Shown here: positions 40,482 to 52,353 of the stretch, one piece after another
Numbering within the stretch: the first letter of the stretch is position 1
Layout: each line of letters begins with the position of its first letter
DNA from: Ricinus communis
Lineage: Eukaryota > Streptophyta > Magnoliopsida > Malpighiales > Euphorbiaceae
DNA: 64,000 nt
Reading direction: 5' to 3'
NCBI RefSeq assembly: GCF_019578655.1
Contig: NC_063262.1
Coordinates: 1,991,582 to 2,055,581 of the forward strand
The notes under the pieces: generated by a model
Databases searched by the model: none
What the model was told of the DNA's origin: nothing
Seen by the model: the letters and a program-made list of their open reading frames with translations, nothing else
Position numbers and translations under genes: made by a program

Positions 40482-41654
40482 ATGATGGGAGGACAATTTA
40501 GCAAGAAAAAAGGTGTTGCAAACCCAACCCCACCTCCACCTCCACCTCCACCTCTCAAAATTAATTCCAATTCCCAATACACAGCAGATTTGACGTCATA
40601 TGAAGATGCTTGTATGCTTGATCCAGACCTGCAAGCCTTTGATACAACCCTCCATGAAAGGACTAATCGTGTCTTGAACTCCCTTTCCACTGGTGTAGAA
40701 GTTAGATCATTATCTTTTAATTCGCTCAAAGAGGTTACCAATTGCCTTCTGGATATGAACCAAGATGTGGTCAATGTCATTCTACAATGCAAGGAAGATA
40801 TATGGGATAATAAAGAGTTGTCTGCTTTGGTCAAAGAGTACTTTGAAAGTAGTGCAAAAACATTGGATTTTTGTGCTGCTCTTGAGAGTTGCCTTAAACG
40901 AGCTCGAAATAGTCAATTGATCATACAGGTTGCACTTAGGAGGTTCGAGGAAGAAGTAGCATTACATGATGGGGTTGTAGAAACGAAGTACGTAAAGACA
41001 TTAGAGGAATTACGTAATTTCAAGGCAGCTGGCGATCCTTTTACTGACGAATTTTATATACTCTTCCAGTCAGTATATAGGCAGCAGGTATCCATGTTAC
41101 AGAAATTACAGCTTCGAAAGAAGAAGCTTGATAAGAAAATGAAATCAATGAAGACATGGAGGAGGGTATCAAATGTGTTGTTTGTTTCAGCATTTGTCTC
41201 CGTGTTGATTTTTTCAGTGGTAGCAGCTGCCATTGCTGCACCACCTGTTGTAACAGCATTGGCAGGTGCTTTGGCTGTTCCAATTGGCTCAGTGGGTAAA
41301 TGGTGTAATTCGCTTTGGAATGGTTATATGAAAGCATTGAAGGGGCAGAAGGAGTTGGTAAGTTCAATGCAAGTTGGAACTTTCATTGTAATCCAGGATA
41401 TGGATAACATACGGATCCTTGTCAACAAATTGGAGGCGGAAATCGACGCACTCTTGCAGAATGTCAACATTGCTCTTATTAATGAAGATGCTTTTGAGAT
41501 TGTGAAGATTGTGATAGATGACATCAAGAAGAAACTGGAGGAGTTCATGCAAACCATTGAGGATTTAGGTGAACATGCTAGTAAGTGTAGTCATGACATA
41601 ACACAGGCAAGGACAGTGATTTTGCAGAGGATAATCAGGTATCCTGACCGCTGA
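40482..41654 (+). CDS. UPF0496 (DUF677) membrane protein, copy 1, intact
   Basis: Plant-specific family of unknown function, by recall closest to Arabidopsis At2g18630. The gene is a single 390-residue frame. In order: [11 protein letters not shown]-terminus; a run of eight prolines (residues 17-24); a long helical domain with [20 protein letters not shown] and a coiled-coil-prone region; then [12 protein letters not shown] leading into a hydrophobic hairpin (about residues 231-272, with Ala/Val/Pro-rich [20 protein letters not shown]); a second helical domain; and the C-terminal [13 protein letters not shown]. Two ATGs lie in tandem (40482 and 40485). Use of the second would expose Gly-2 in MGGQFSKKK, which fits N-myristoylation. 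A leader intron between about 40147 and 40350 is possible. This is the structurally complete member of the duplicated pair. Confidence 0.88.
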   Translation: MMGGQFSKKKGVANPTPPPPPPPPLKINSNSQYTADLTSYEDACMLDPDLQAFDTTLHERTNRVLNSLSTGVEVRSLSFNSLKEVTNCLLDMNQDVVNVILQCKEDIWDNKELSALVKEYFESSAKTLDFCAALESCLKRARNSQLIIQVALRRFEEEVALHDGVVETKYVKTLEELRNFKAAGDPFTDEFYILFQSVYRQQVSMLQKLQLRKKKLDKKMKSMKTWRRVSNVLFVSAFVSVLIFSVVAAAIAAPPVVTALAGALAVPIGSVGKWCNSLWNGYMKALKGQKELVSSMQVGTFIVIQDMDNIRILVNKLEAEIDALLQNVNIALINEDAFEIVKIVIDDIKKKLEEFMQTIEDLGEHASKCSHDITQARTVILQRIIRYPDR

Positions 41655-43100
41655 AGAAGCCCTTCATTATTTCTTGTGTTGTACTATCGACATGTCAACT
41701 TGGTCATCTTATGCAAATTCTTATGCCCCCGTGCTCAGCACAAACTGTTGCATTAGAGTGTCCTGTAAAAATATTATGATCCGACACTTGTGTAAGCGTG
41801 CGGACTGCCCCAGCTGAATAGTTTGCCTTTTCTCCATAAAGGAAATTGGAACACCTTGAGATGACCGACTTGAGTCCAATTTTTATAAGGAATATTACAT
41901 TATTTAAAAAGCTTATGCTATTCTGTCTCAAAGATGTTCTGTTAAAGTTTTCCCCAACATTGTCTGTCCTGTATTACATTATTGCAGAACTTACAGCATT
42001 AGGCAAGTCTGATGCTTGCAAATTGCAATATTTAGAAACATTATTTGCCAAAAGCATTGACTTTGTTATTGCTAATTCATGAATAGGCAGCACATAAATT
42101 ATGGCTGATCCTAGAGAGAAACATATAGACTAAGATGATTTCATTCTTAGACTTGATTAGTTTCATCAGCTGCCCGAAACATCAAAAAGTGAATTGTAGG
42201 CATGGTAATATTGTACTTGTTGGTTTTCAGTTATAGAATTGTTAAGCAGATTTAGGCTAATTGTATATTAATAGGGTCGATGAGTAGGTGCATTCTTTTT
42301 TTTAGAAGCGTTGTCCATTAAAGTCTGGCTATATCATAGCAACGGAAAGGACCAATAGACTAAGGTCATTCTGTGGAAAGGGCTTTTTGTTCTGACTTCA
42401 TCGTGAAAAGTTTCTTAAGATCTTTGGGGTGCAACTGCAAAACAGAAATCTACTTCAACTTGTTTAGGATTAAGAAAACAATGTGAACTTAGTTCTGCTT
42501 ATGTACAAGCAGTGGGGTGAGAAAGGTGATTTTGCTGAAGACTTTTAAAGATCCTTGTTACTTTAGGGCAATGAAGTTACAAGCAGTGTGGTTATCCTGA
42601 TAGATTTTGTCATGTTCAAGAAGCTTGTGAATTGAAATAAAAACCTTGCGGTAGATTTAACCCTTGGCTGATTAATAACTGATTATGAGAGCTTAATGCT
42701 TATATTTAGCCATGAGTGCTCCTGGTAGTCTTCGACTTTGAAGGTTCTTGCCTTTGTCTCTGTTGCTTTCACACGATTTCCATACCAAATGATTGCCAGA
42801 TTCGTCATTAAAATATCTTTCTAACAGAAATTTCAAGGCGGAGCAATTTACTTGTTCCCTTGGCGATTGTTGATAAGCTGAGACTAGATCACTTGTTGGA
42901 TTTCTTGGCTGCTTATCTTGAACTTAAACATTTTTCTTAGATGAATACTTTTACTACTGGCTTACATCCCAGTCTCTCAATTAAATTATATCGAGTACTT
43001 TCTCCGGATGATAGTAATTCCATTTTGATTTCCCGAGCAACTTTTGACTAATTAAATATTTAATAAAAGGAACAATTTATCACCATTCTCATTTCCATTT
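41655..43100. other. UPF0496 copy 1 3' flank
   Basis: About 1.4 kb with the probable 3' UTR and intergenic DNA. It is almost base-for-base repeated at 49526-50969. The short frame at 41846-42082 is preserved in copy 2 only because the DNA is nearly identical; it shows no domain. Confidence 0.5.
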
Positions 43101-44425
43101 AGAATGAGGTTTAATTTGCCCTTCCGCCCCCCTGCCCTGAACTTGGAGCTGAAGTTCAAATCACCTCTTTGATCTTTTTCGGTCATTTTAGCTCAATATT
43201 TAGCATGTTTGGCTCATTTTAACCCCTTTTAGCTCATTTTAACCCTTTTTGTAAAATGTCAAAAAATAAAAGAGTGAAGGGCACTTTCCATAAAAAAGCA
43301 TGATACTAGAAAACAAATAATATATATAGTCCTAAATAAAATAAAATAAACAATAACTATATTTATTAATATAAAAAAATAATATTTTTATGCAACTCTT
43401 TGCTCCTGCAACAACAATTTCGCCTTTATCTACAGTAACCACCGATAACCACCTCATCTATCTACGACGACCACAACAACCTCTATCTACAGTAACACCA
43501 GCACTATGAGTACCAACTAGTCAATTGCAACAATTATCATCTCTTGCAACGAGGACAGTTGTAATAAACATACCAAACAGAAAAACACAACTAGCAATTA
43601 ACAATAATGACATCAAAAAACCTACAAATAACATCAACAACAATCATATCTAAATAAAGAATAAATAAATCAAATTGTTTTTAACATAGAACAACTCATT
43701 TTCCTATCTTTTTACTCTCTTAAAAATTAAATTAAATTCAATTGAAGATATAAACAATTATATCTGATCTTCTAAAAGTTAAAAGCTTAAACACCACATC
43801 GTATCTCTTTCTTTTTCTAATTTATAAAATCAAAAGAAAATAAAACTTTTTATTCTAGTTCAAGAACATAAACAAAACTTTGAAATATAAAAAATATGCA
43901 AATAAAATCCGATAAAAAATTTCATTACTTTGGAACATATCCATCAAAATTTTGAAGTGTAGATTCATTATTAAAGGAAGCAATAGAGAAAAGAATGGAA
44001 TAGTTATTATTTTTGGTGATAGCAGTTGACTCTTGGAATGATGGTGATGAATTCGTTTGTTTTTATGGTGATAAATGAGGTTGGTAGATCGGAATAGGTG
44101 GAGCTCTCTTGTAATGGACAAAGTATTAAAAGTTGGGTTAGAAGCATTGGTGGTTTGAAGGATTCAAGTGGTTTTAGTTATGGTGGCTCTTAGATTGATA
44201 GTTCTGAGAGAGGGAGAAAGGAAGACTAAAAGAGAGAGAAATAGAAAATAAAAAGATAGTATTATTAAAAAAAGAGATTGAGACTCACGCTCTTATTTCT
44301 TAAAAACAAAGGGTTTAAATGAATCACACTGTGTTAAATATTGGGCTAAAATGCCCGAAAAAGGTCAAAAAGAGCTGATTTGAACTTCAGCTACAAAGTT
44401 CATGGGGCAAATTGAACCTTATTCC
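43101..44425. mobile_element. Non-autonomous Mutator-like element, copy 1 (1,325 bp)
   Basis: It is bounded by a perfect 9-bp direct repeat TTTCCATTT (43092-43100 and 44426-44434). The inverted termini AGAATGAGGTTTAATTTGCC and GGAATAAGGTTCAATTTGCC extend inward for over 100 bp, with the shared GCTGAAGTTCAAATCA and TTTTTCGG blocks. A 9-bp target duplication and long inverted repeats define Mutator-like elements. The interior is AT-rich with CAAC/ACCACC-rich DNA and no transposase frame. It was present before the block duplicated, as the same element sits in copy 2. Confidence 0.87.
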
Positions 44426-44685
44426 TTTCCATTTCTACCATATCTTTTACCAACCAAACAACCCCTAGTGAGAACAAACGACTCGTCATTTTATGATTCC
44501 TACTTCCTTATGAAACAACATGCATTGGCTGAACAAACAACGACGATTTGTCGTCTACAAGAGACCTGACCTCTCTCGTTGATAAATGATAAATCCGCGC
44601 GCTCTGTTTTTTGATAATTCAGCTTTATTTTACTTTATCTGTTAATGATTGACACAATTTTGAGTTATTTGTGAAAATATTTGTG

Positions 44686-47345
44686 ATGGTTAAGTTGTTA
44701 GAGATGGTGCATTTAAGTGGCATCAGCAGATTCCTCGTAAATTCTTTAATTTCTTCATCTATTTGTAAAGATCTATTCTTTCACGATTTTAACACTTCCA
44801 AAAAATGTATCCATTCACTTCTCCAATCCAAACCCACAAAATCCACTAAATTTTCAACAAAACCTCCCAAATCAGTGTTAAACAAAGATAAAATACAGAA
44901 CCCAAATGTTTACACAAGAAACACAATTTCAAACATATATAGAATCTTGAAATATTCCACTTGGGAAACTGCAAAAGAACAGATATTAAAATTGGGTATT
45001 AAATGGGATTCTTACACAGTCAATCAAGTGTTGAAAACGCATCCTCCAATGGAAAAAGGTTTCAGGATTTCAAGGGTTTAAACATGATCAATTTACGTAC
45101 ACAACAATGCTTGATATTTTTGGAGAAGCTGGTAGGATTGAGTCTATGAATTATGTATTTAAACAAATGCAAGAAAAGGATATAAAGATTGATACTGTTA
45201 CTTACACTTCACTTATGCATTGGCTTTCAAGAAACGGTGATGTTGATGGGGCTATAAAGATTTGGGAGGAAATGAAAGAGAAAGGGCTTTATCTTACTGT
45301 TGTTTCTTATACTGCTTTTATGAAGATTTTGTTTGATAATAAGAGAGTTAAGGAGGCTACTAATGTTTATAAGGAGATGCTTGAATGTGCGATTCCTCCT
45401 AATTGTCATACCTACACTGTCTTAATGGAGTATCTTGTTGTTTCTGGTGAGTTCTGCTTTGCTCTCTTTCTGTTTGTTCTATTGTCCATGTGAGTTTGTT
45501 GGAAGTTGTCACTGGTAGGCATGATAATATAAGCTTCAAGATGAGATTTTCTACATACATGGAGGGTAATTTTTGGCTTTGCGTGCTTATTATTAAGAAT
45601 TTGTAGGGCTTCTTTCATGGTGTTCATTGATTATAATTGAGACTCTATCCTTTTTCTATAATTTGGCAAACAATCTAAACTTACATCAAAATAACCTTTG
45701 TCCCTTGAACTTAAAACTTTACCTTTTATTATCCTTTCTTTGTTTTTGAACAATTGATATGCTGTTTAGGAAAGCAATATGGATGTAATAATAGATCATG
45801 GCTTGAACCTTTGGCATTCTATCCACATTTTGTGAAGGGACGAGCTGAATCCATTGCTTTCCTGATTAAACTGAACTTCTACAAGCTATTGTTACTAGTA
45901 ATAGATACAATAAACACCGGTAGCACTACCAGGGTGGTAAAGTACAATTGCACTAAGTCAGTCTTCTAGGCTCAATTCCCGGCTATAGATTAAGGGAAGG
46001 AAACACTTCCATTTACCTACAATTTAATTTAAAATCATAACTTATGGTTCTGGAGAAATAAGAGTCTTGCTGCCAAATTTTCTTGTACTTGCTGATTGTT
46101 CTTGAAATATACCAAGTCATATTTGTTTTATTACAACAAAGTTTTCCATATTTACTACTTTTCAGTGACAATTCTATCATAGCAAAAGCTATGAGAATTC
46201 TTTGTTATTTGTTTTAGTTATCATTGACATTCCTGTGTTTCACAGATAACTTTATGGTTATTCTTTTATTGGGCTGTCTTTTGTCGAAGTATTTCATTTC
46301 TTTTTTTAAATCTCATACCTTTTCTATTGTGTCATTGCTTTTAGGCAAATGCCAAGAAGCGCTTGAGATTTTCAAAAAAATGCAAGAAGCAGGCGTACAA
46401 CCTGACAAAGCTATGTGCAATATTTTGGTCGAGAGATGTTGCGAAGCTGGGGAGACGAACACAATGACCCCAATTCTTCAATACATGAAAGAAAATCATC
46501 TTGCTCTTCGTTATCCTATCTTTTTAGAAGCACTCAAAATTCTAAGAATAGCCGGCGAGTGTGATGCACTCCTTAAGCAAGTAAATCCTCATTGTGCTGC
46601 TGAATCTATCAATAATGATGATTCGTCTGAGTTCACTACAAGTGCTTACAATGATCCGATCGATAAAGGACTTCTACTGATTCTCTTGAGAAAACAAAAT
46701 CTTGTGGCAGTTGACCATTTACTTGCCGGGGTACTTGATAAGAATATGGTTTTAGAATCTTGGATAGTCTCAACCATTATTGAGGTAAACTGTAGTCAAT
46801 GTAGACCTGATAGTGCTTTAATGGCCTTTGAATACAGTATGAGAGTGGGCATAGACCTTGAGAGAACAGCATATCTTGCCTTGATTGGCATTATGATAAG
46901 ATCAAATACATCTCTGTGGGTTTTAGAGATTGTCAAGGAAATGATTAGGGTTGGGCATTCTCTTGGACTGTATTTAAGTGCTCTCTTAATACATAGGCTT
47001 GGATCTGCTAGAAGGCCCAATTGTGCTGCAAAGATTTTTGACTTGTTGCCAGATGAACAGAAGTGCACTGCTACTTATACTGCCATGATTGGTGTATACT
47101 TTTCTGCTGGTAGTGCAGCAAAAGCACTTAAAATCTATAAAACTATGAAAAAGAACAGCATAAATCCTTCTTTGGGTACATATAATGTTCTTTTAGCTGG
47201 TCTTGAAAAAAGTGGCAGAGTTTGTGAAACAGATAATTTCAGAAAGGAAAAGAGGAGCCTGATGGCTGATGGTAATCGTTTGAGCTGTCTCCCTATGGAG
47301 GAGAAGATATGTGACCTCCTTTTTGCTGGGAGTTTGGTACCTTGA
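44686..47345 (+). pseudogene. PPR protein gene (At2g01390-like), copy 1, frameshifted
   Basis: The exon structure is that of the intact copy: 44686-45446 and 46345-47345, with an 898-bp intron. Compared with copy 2, 20 bp are missing between 45058 and 45059. The frame ends 8 codons later at 45081, leaving a 132-residue stub that carries only the mitochondrial- or plastid-type leader and less than one repeat. The remaining sequence would still encode the PPR motifs if it were in frame. Exon 2 also carries several replacement changes relative to copy 2. A re-start at ATG 45107 is theoretically possible but would lack the targeting peptide. I call it a recent pseudogene; a sequencing error would have to span 20 bp, so it is unlikely. 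Confidence 0.85.
45915..46010 (+). repeat. Possible SINE fragment in PPR intron (copy 1)
   Basis: Within the intron, a box-A-like GGGTGGTAAAGTACAATTG (~45932) and a box-B-like AGGCTCAATTCCCGG (~45968) are spaced as in tRNA-derived SINEs. The same stretch is in copy 2 at 62298-62393. No target duplication was identified. Confidence 0.4.
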
Positions 47346-48478
47346 CTAGCTCTTTCGGACCATAGAAATCCCGTTGCTATTGGAACAACCGAGAAAAATG
47401 GTGCTGTTTCTATTAGTGACAGTCAAATGGCCATGATTTTGACTCTGGATTGTGGTCGTCCTTTTGCCGATCTATGATGAAGTTTGTCTGCATCAACCAC
47501 GAGTAACTTGGACATGACAGAAATGTGTTCTCAAAGTTCCTTTGTGATGCAACCTTATGATGGAGTCCATGAACCCACACCTTTGACAGCTTTAGGCCGT
47601 GCTATGATAAGCATTAGTGGGATTTTTTGATGCTTCAGTGCTTTAAACAAACCCATTTTTTCTCCATTTCTTTCTTCTTCTTCTTCTACACTTAGATTAG
47701 AGATTAATGCAGTCAACCATGTATTATTTATTTGACTTGGTGAAAAAGAAGGGCAGAATAGACATTAAACAATTAGATGGAGAAGCAGCACAGCAGCGAC
47801 TAGGATCTTTCCTTTTATCAAAAAATTTATATACATTTTCAAACAATTGAATTCTTACATACTTACAACAAATCATTTCTTTGCATTTTCTTGTCCATGC
47901 CTTTTATTTCCTCTTCTTACGAGCCGCCTCCTTTACATCTTCAGACCTTAAGCTTTTTGTTTTTCGAAGCTGCGATTCTAGCTTTCGCATAATCCCTTCC
48001 CGTTACAGTTAAATCTGTAATAATTCTTTGCTGGGTTCTCGACATCTCGTCTTTCTGCTTGATCTTTGAAGTCTTGACTTGTATTTGAGCTCAATTTTCA
48101 GGTGCTTTCCAATCTAGCTCAGTCTCATATACAAGATTAGCACAGTAAACTTTTTTACACCCAATCAGGTTGACTTCTGATTATTATTATTTTTGGTCGT
48201 TTTCATCTGATTATTTTTGTTTTGAGATCATAGGAAAAAGTTTACTTCTTTGGGTTTTTCCTGTTCCGTATGTATGATATAGTTTTGATTCAGTTTGTGG
48301 AACTTCCTTAATTAGATTCTCTTATCTGATTCAAACTTAGTTTCTAGGTTTTGACTTGCATTTGAGTGGAACAGATACTAGCTTCGTCGTTTCTACTAAT
48401 AAAGATATACAACTTCTTTCCATGATAGCAAAATCATAGCTAGAGCATTTTTTGGATTTCTTAATTTTCAATTTGGAT
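47346..48478. other. Duplication junction and leader of UPF0496 copy 2
   Basis: It holds the PPR copy 1 3' flank, the junction of the two duplicated blocks at 47646/47647, and then the upstream region of UPF0496 copy 2. The latter matches 39648-40481 with about eight substitutions and a few small indels. Confidence 0.6.
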
Positions 48479-49525
48479 ATGATGGGAGGACAATTTAGCA
48501 AGAAAAAAGGTGTTGCAAACCCAACCCCACCTCCACCTCCACCTCCACCTCTCAAAATTAATTCCAATTCCCAATACACAGCAGATTTGACGTCATATGA
48601 AGATGCTTGTATGCTTGATCCAGACCTGCAAGCCTTTGATACAACCCTCCATGAAAGGACTAATCGTGTCTTGAACTCCCTTTCCACTGGTGTAGAAGTT
48701 AGATCATTATCTTTTAATTCGCTCAAAGAGGTTACCAATTGCCTTCTGGATATGAACCAAGATGTGGTCAATGTCATTCTACAATGCAAGGAAGATATAT
48801 GGGATAATAAAGAGTTGTCTGCTTTGGTCAAAGAGTACTTTGAAAGTAGTGCAAAAACATTGGATTTTTGTGCTGCTCTTGAGAGTTGCCTTAAACGAGC
48901 TCGAAATAGTCAATTGATCATACAGGTTGCACTTAGGAGGTTCGAGGAAGAAGTAGCATTACATGATGGGGTTGTAGAAACGAAGTACGTAAAGACATTA
49001 GAGGAATTACGTAATTTCAAGGCAGCTGGCGATCCTTTTACTGACGAATTTTATATACTCTTCCAGTCAGTATATAGGCAGCAGGTATCCATGTTACAGA
49101 AATTACAGCTTCGAAAGAAGAAGCTTGATAAGAAAATGAAATCAATGGCTGTTCCAATTGTAGTGGATAAATGGTGTAATTCGCTTTGGAATGGTTATAT
49201 GAAAGCATTGAAGGGGCAGAAGGAGTTGGTAATTTCATTGCAAGTTGGAACTTTCATTGTAATCCAGGATATGGATAACATACGGATCCTTGTCAACAAA
49301 TTGGAGGCGGAAATCGACGCACTCTTGCAGAATGTCAACATTGCCGTTATTAATGAAGATGCTTTTGAGATTGTGAAGATTGTGATAGATGACATCAAGA
49401 AGAAACTGGAGGGGTTCATGCAAACTATTGAGGATTTAGGTGAACATGCTAGTAAGTGTAGTCATGACATAAGACAGGCAAGGACAGTGATTTTGCAGAG
49501 GATAATCAGGTATCCTGACCGCTGA
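48479..49525 (+). CDS. UPF0496 (DUF677) protein, copy 2, membrane hairpin deleted in frame
   Basis: The frame stays open for 348 residues, but 123 bp that correspond to 41151-41273 of copy 1 are missing at 49147/49148. A further codon is lost just after, with clustered substitutions (VPIGSVGK became VPIVVDK). The lost 42 residues are KTWRRV and almost the whole hydrophobic hairpin (residues 224-264 of copy 1). The N-terminal [10 protein letters not shown], the eight-proline run, both helical domains and the C-terminus [13 protein letters not shown] are kept. The first ~660 bp appear identical to copy 1. The product, if made, would be a soluble or lipid-anchored variant. It may equally be a non-functional copy whose deletion happens to keep frame. 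The promoter region is retained. Confidence 0.75.
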   Translation: MMGGQFSKKKGVANPTPPPPPPPPLKINSNSQYTADLTSYEDACMLDPDLQAFDTTLHERTNRVLNSLSTGVEVRSLSFNSLKEVTNCLLDMNQDVVNVILQCKEDIWDNKELSALVKEYFESSAKTLDFCAALESCLKRARNSQLIIQVALRRFEEEVALHDGVVETKYVKTLEELRNFKAAGDPFTDEFYILFQSVYRQQVSMLQKLQLRKKKLDKKMKSMAVPIVVDKWCNSLWNGYMKALKGQKELVISLQVGTFIVIQDMDNIRILVNKLEAEIDALLQNVNIAVINEDAFEIVKIVIDDIKKKLEGFMQTIEDLGEHASKCSHDIRQARTVILQRIIRYPDR

Positions 49526-50727
49526 AGAAGCCCTTCATTATTTCTTGTGTTGTACTATCGACATGTCAACTTGGTCATCTTATGCAAATTCTTATGCCCC
49601 CGTGCTCAGCACAAACTGTTGCATTAGAGTGTCCTGTAAAAATATTATGATCCGACACCTGTGTAAGCGTGCGGACTGCCCCAGCTGAATAGTTTGCCTT
49701 TTCTCCATAAAGGAAATTGGAACACCTTGAGATGACCGACTTGAGTCCAATTTTTATAAGGAATATTACATTATTTAAAAAGCTTATGCTATTCTGTCTC
49801 AAAGATGTTCTGTTAAAGTTTTCCCCAACATTGTCTGTCCTGTATTACATTATTGCAGAACTTACAGCATTAGGCAAGTCTGATGCTTGCAAATTGCAAT
49901 ATTTAGAAACATTATTTGCCAAAAGCATTGACTTTGTTATTGCTAATTCATGAATAGGCAGCACATAAATTATGGCTGATCCTAGAGAGAAACATATAGA
50001 CTAAGATGATTTCATTCTTAGACTTGATTAGTTTCATCAGCTGCCCGAAACATCAAAAAGTGAATTGTAGGCATGGTAATATTGTACTTGTTGGTTTTCA
50101 GTTATAGAATTGTTAAGCAGATTTAGGCTAATTGTATATTAATAGGGTCGATGAGTAGGTGCATTCTTTTTTTTAGAAGCGTTGTCCATTAAAGTCTGGC
50201 TATATCATAGCAACGGAAAGGACCAATAGACTAAGGTCATTCTGTGGAAAGGGCTTTTGTTCTGACTTCATCGTGAAAAGTTTCTTAAGATCTTTGGGGT
50301 GCAACTGCAAAACAGAAATCTACTTCAACTTGTTTAGGATTAAGAAAACAATGTGAACTTAGTTCTGCTTATGTACAAGCAGTGGGGTGAGAAAGGTGAT
50401 TTTGCTGAAGACTTTTAAAGATCCTTGTTACTTTAGGGCAATGAAGTTACAAGCAGTGTGGTTATCCTGATAGATTTTGTCATGTTCAAGAAGCTTGTGA
50501 ATTGAAATAAAAACCTTGCGGTAGATTTAACCCTTGGCTGATTAATAACTGATTATGAGAGCTTAATGCTTATATTTAGCCATGAGTGCTCCTGGTAGTC
50601 TTCGACTTTGAAGGTTCTTGCCTTTGTCTCTGTTGCTTTCACACGATTTCCATACCAAATGATTGCCAGATTCGTCATTAAAATATCTTTCTAACAGAAA
50701 TTTCAAGGCGGAGCAATTTACTTGTTC
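49526..50727. other. UPF0496 copy 2 3' flank
   Basis: Near-exact repeat of the copy 1 3' flank (41655 onward). It holds no gene. Confidence 0.5.
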
Positions 50728-51803
50728 CCTTGGCGATTGTTGATAAGCTGAGACTAGATCACTTGTTGGATTTCTTGGCTGCTTATCTTGAACTTAAACA
50801 TTTTTCTTAGATGAATACTTTTACTACTGGCTTACATCCCAGTCTCTCAATTAAATTATATCGAGTACTTTCTCCGGATGATAGTAATTCCATTTTGATT
50901 TCTGAGCAACTTTTGACTAATTAAATATTTAATAAAAGGAACAATTTATCACCATTCTCATTTCCATTTAGAATGAGGTTTAATTTGCCCCGCCCCCCCC
51001 GCCTGAACTTGGAGCTGAAGTTCAAATCACCTCTTTTGATCTTTTTCGGTCATTTTAGCTCAATATTTAGCATGTTTGGCTCATTTTAACCCTTTTTAGC
51101 TCATTTTAACCCTTTTTGTAAAATGTCAAAAAATAAAAGAGTGAAGGGCACTTTCCATAAAAAAGCATGATACTAGAAAACAAATAATATATATAGTCCT
51201 AAATAAAATAAAATAAAAAATAACTATATTTATTAATATAAAAAAATAATATTTTTATGCAACTCTTTGCTCCTGCAACAACAATTTCGCCTTGGCGATT
51301 GTTGATAAGCTGAGACTAGATCACTTGTTGGATTTCTTGGCTGCTTATCTTGAACTTAAACATTTTTCTTAGATGAATACTTTTACTACTGGCTTACATC
51401 CCAGTCTCTCAATTAAATTATATCGAGTACTTTCTCCGGATGATAGTAATTCCATTTTGATTTCTGAGCAACTTTTGACTAATTAAATATTGAATAAAAG
51501 GAACAATTTATCACCATTCTCATTTCCATTTAGAATGAGGTTTAATTTGCGCCCCCCCACCCCACCCCCCCTTCTCCCGCCGAACTTGTAGCAAATCACC
51601 TCTTTTGATCTTTTTCGGCCATTTTAGCTCAATATTTAACAGGTTTGGCTCATTTTAACCCTTTTTTGTCAAAAAATAAAAGAGTGAAGGGCACTTTTCA
51701 TAAAAAAGCGTGATACTAGAAAACAAATAATAAATATAGTCCTAAATAAAATAAAAAATATAAAAAATAATATTTTTATGCAACTCTTTGCTCCTGCAAC
51801 AAC
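50728..51803. repeat. 562-bp local tandem duplication with diverged poly-C tracts
   Basis: CCTTGGCGATTGTTGATAAG occurs at about 50728 and again at about 51290. The stretches following each match up to the CTCCTGCAACAAC block (51269 and 51791). The unit includes the left part of the Mutator-type element, so that element's left end is present twice (50970 and 51532). Copy 1 of the large block has it once. The two units differ mainly in C-homopolymer tracts (50990-51000 against 51551-51571) and in small deletions. Confidence 0.88.
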
Positions 51804-52353
51804 ATTTTCGCCTTTATCTACAGTAACCACCGACTCTATTTACGATAACCACCGCATCTATCTAGGACGACCACAACCTCTATCTACAGTAACACCATCA
51901 CTATGAGTAACAACTAGTCAATCGCAACAACTATCATCTCTTGCAATGAGGACAGTTGCAATAAACATACCAAACAGAAAAACATAACTAGCAATTAACA
52001 ATAATGGCATCAAAAAACCTGCAAATAACATCAACAACAATCATATCTAAACAAAGAATAAATAAATCAAATTGTTTTAAACATAGAACAACTCATTTTT
52101 CTATCTTTTTACTCTCTTAAAAATTTAATTTAATTTAATTGAAGATATAAACAATTATATCTGATCTTCTAAAAGTTAAAAGCTTAAATACCATATCATA
52201 TCTCTTTCTTTTTCTAATTTATAAAATCAAAAGAAAATAAAACTGTTTATTTTAGTTCAAGAACATAAACAAGACTTTGAAATAAAAAAAAAAATATGCA
52301 TAATTTTTTTTATTATTTTAGAACATATCCATCAAAATTTTGAAGTGCAGATT

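Larger units (their letters stand above)
39648..47646. repeat. Segmental tandem duplication, copy 1 (7,999 bp)
   Basis: From the motif ACAAACCCATTTTTTC at 39648 the sequence is repeated from 47647 on. The unit carries the UPF0496 gene (intact here), a Mutator-type element, and the PPR gene (broken here). At the join, the end of copy 1 (TGCTTTAAACAAACCC) and the DNA left of copy 1 (TGCTTACACAAACCC) share a short patchy homology that may have guided the event. By eye, flanking and coding DNA of the two copies differ at about 1% of sites. Confidence 0.95.

Noticed and set aside
40340..40834. 164-residue minus-strand open frame, repeated identically at 48337-48831
   Set aside because: It is antisense to the UPF0496 coding sequence. 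The glycine run is the complement of the CCA/CCT polyproline codons, and its identity between copies only reflects the recent duplication.
41846..42082. 78-residue frame conserved in both duplicated copies (also 49717-49953)
   Set aside because: Conservation equals that of surrounding non-coding DNA, and it sits in the 3' flank of UPF0496 without a recognisable domain.
45754..45969. 71-residue plus-strand frame in PPR copy 1 (also 62137-62352)
   Set aside because: It lies wholly in the PPR intron and includes the SINE-like stretch. Reading it as an exon would break the PPR repeat that the two real exons complete.
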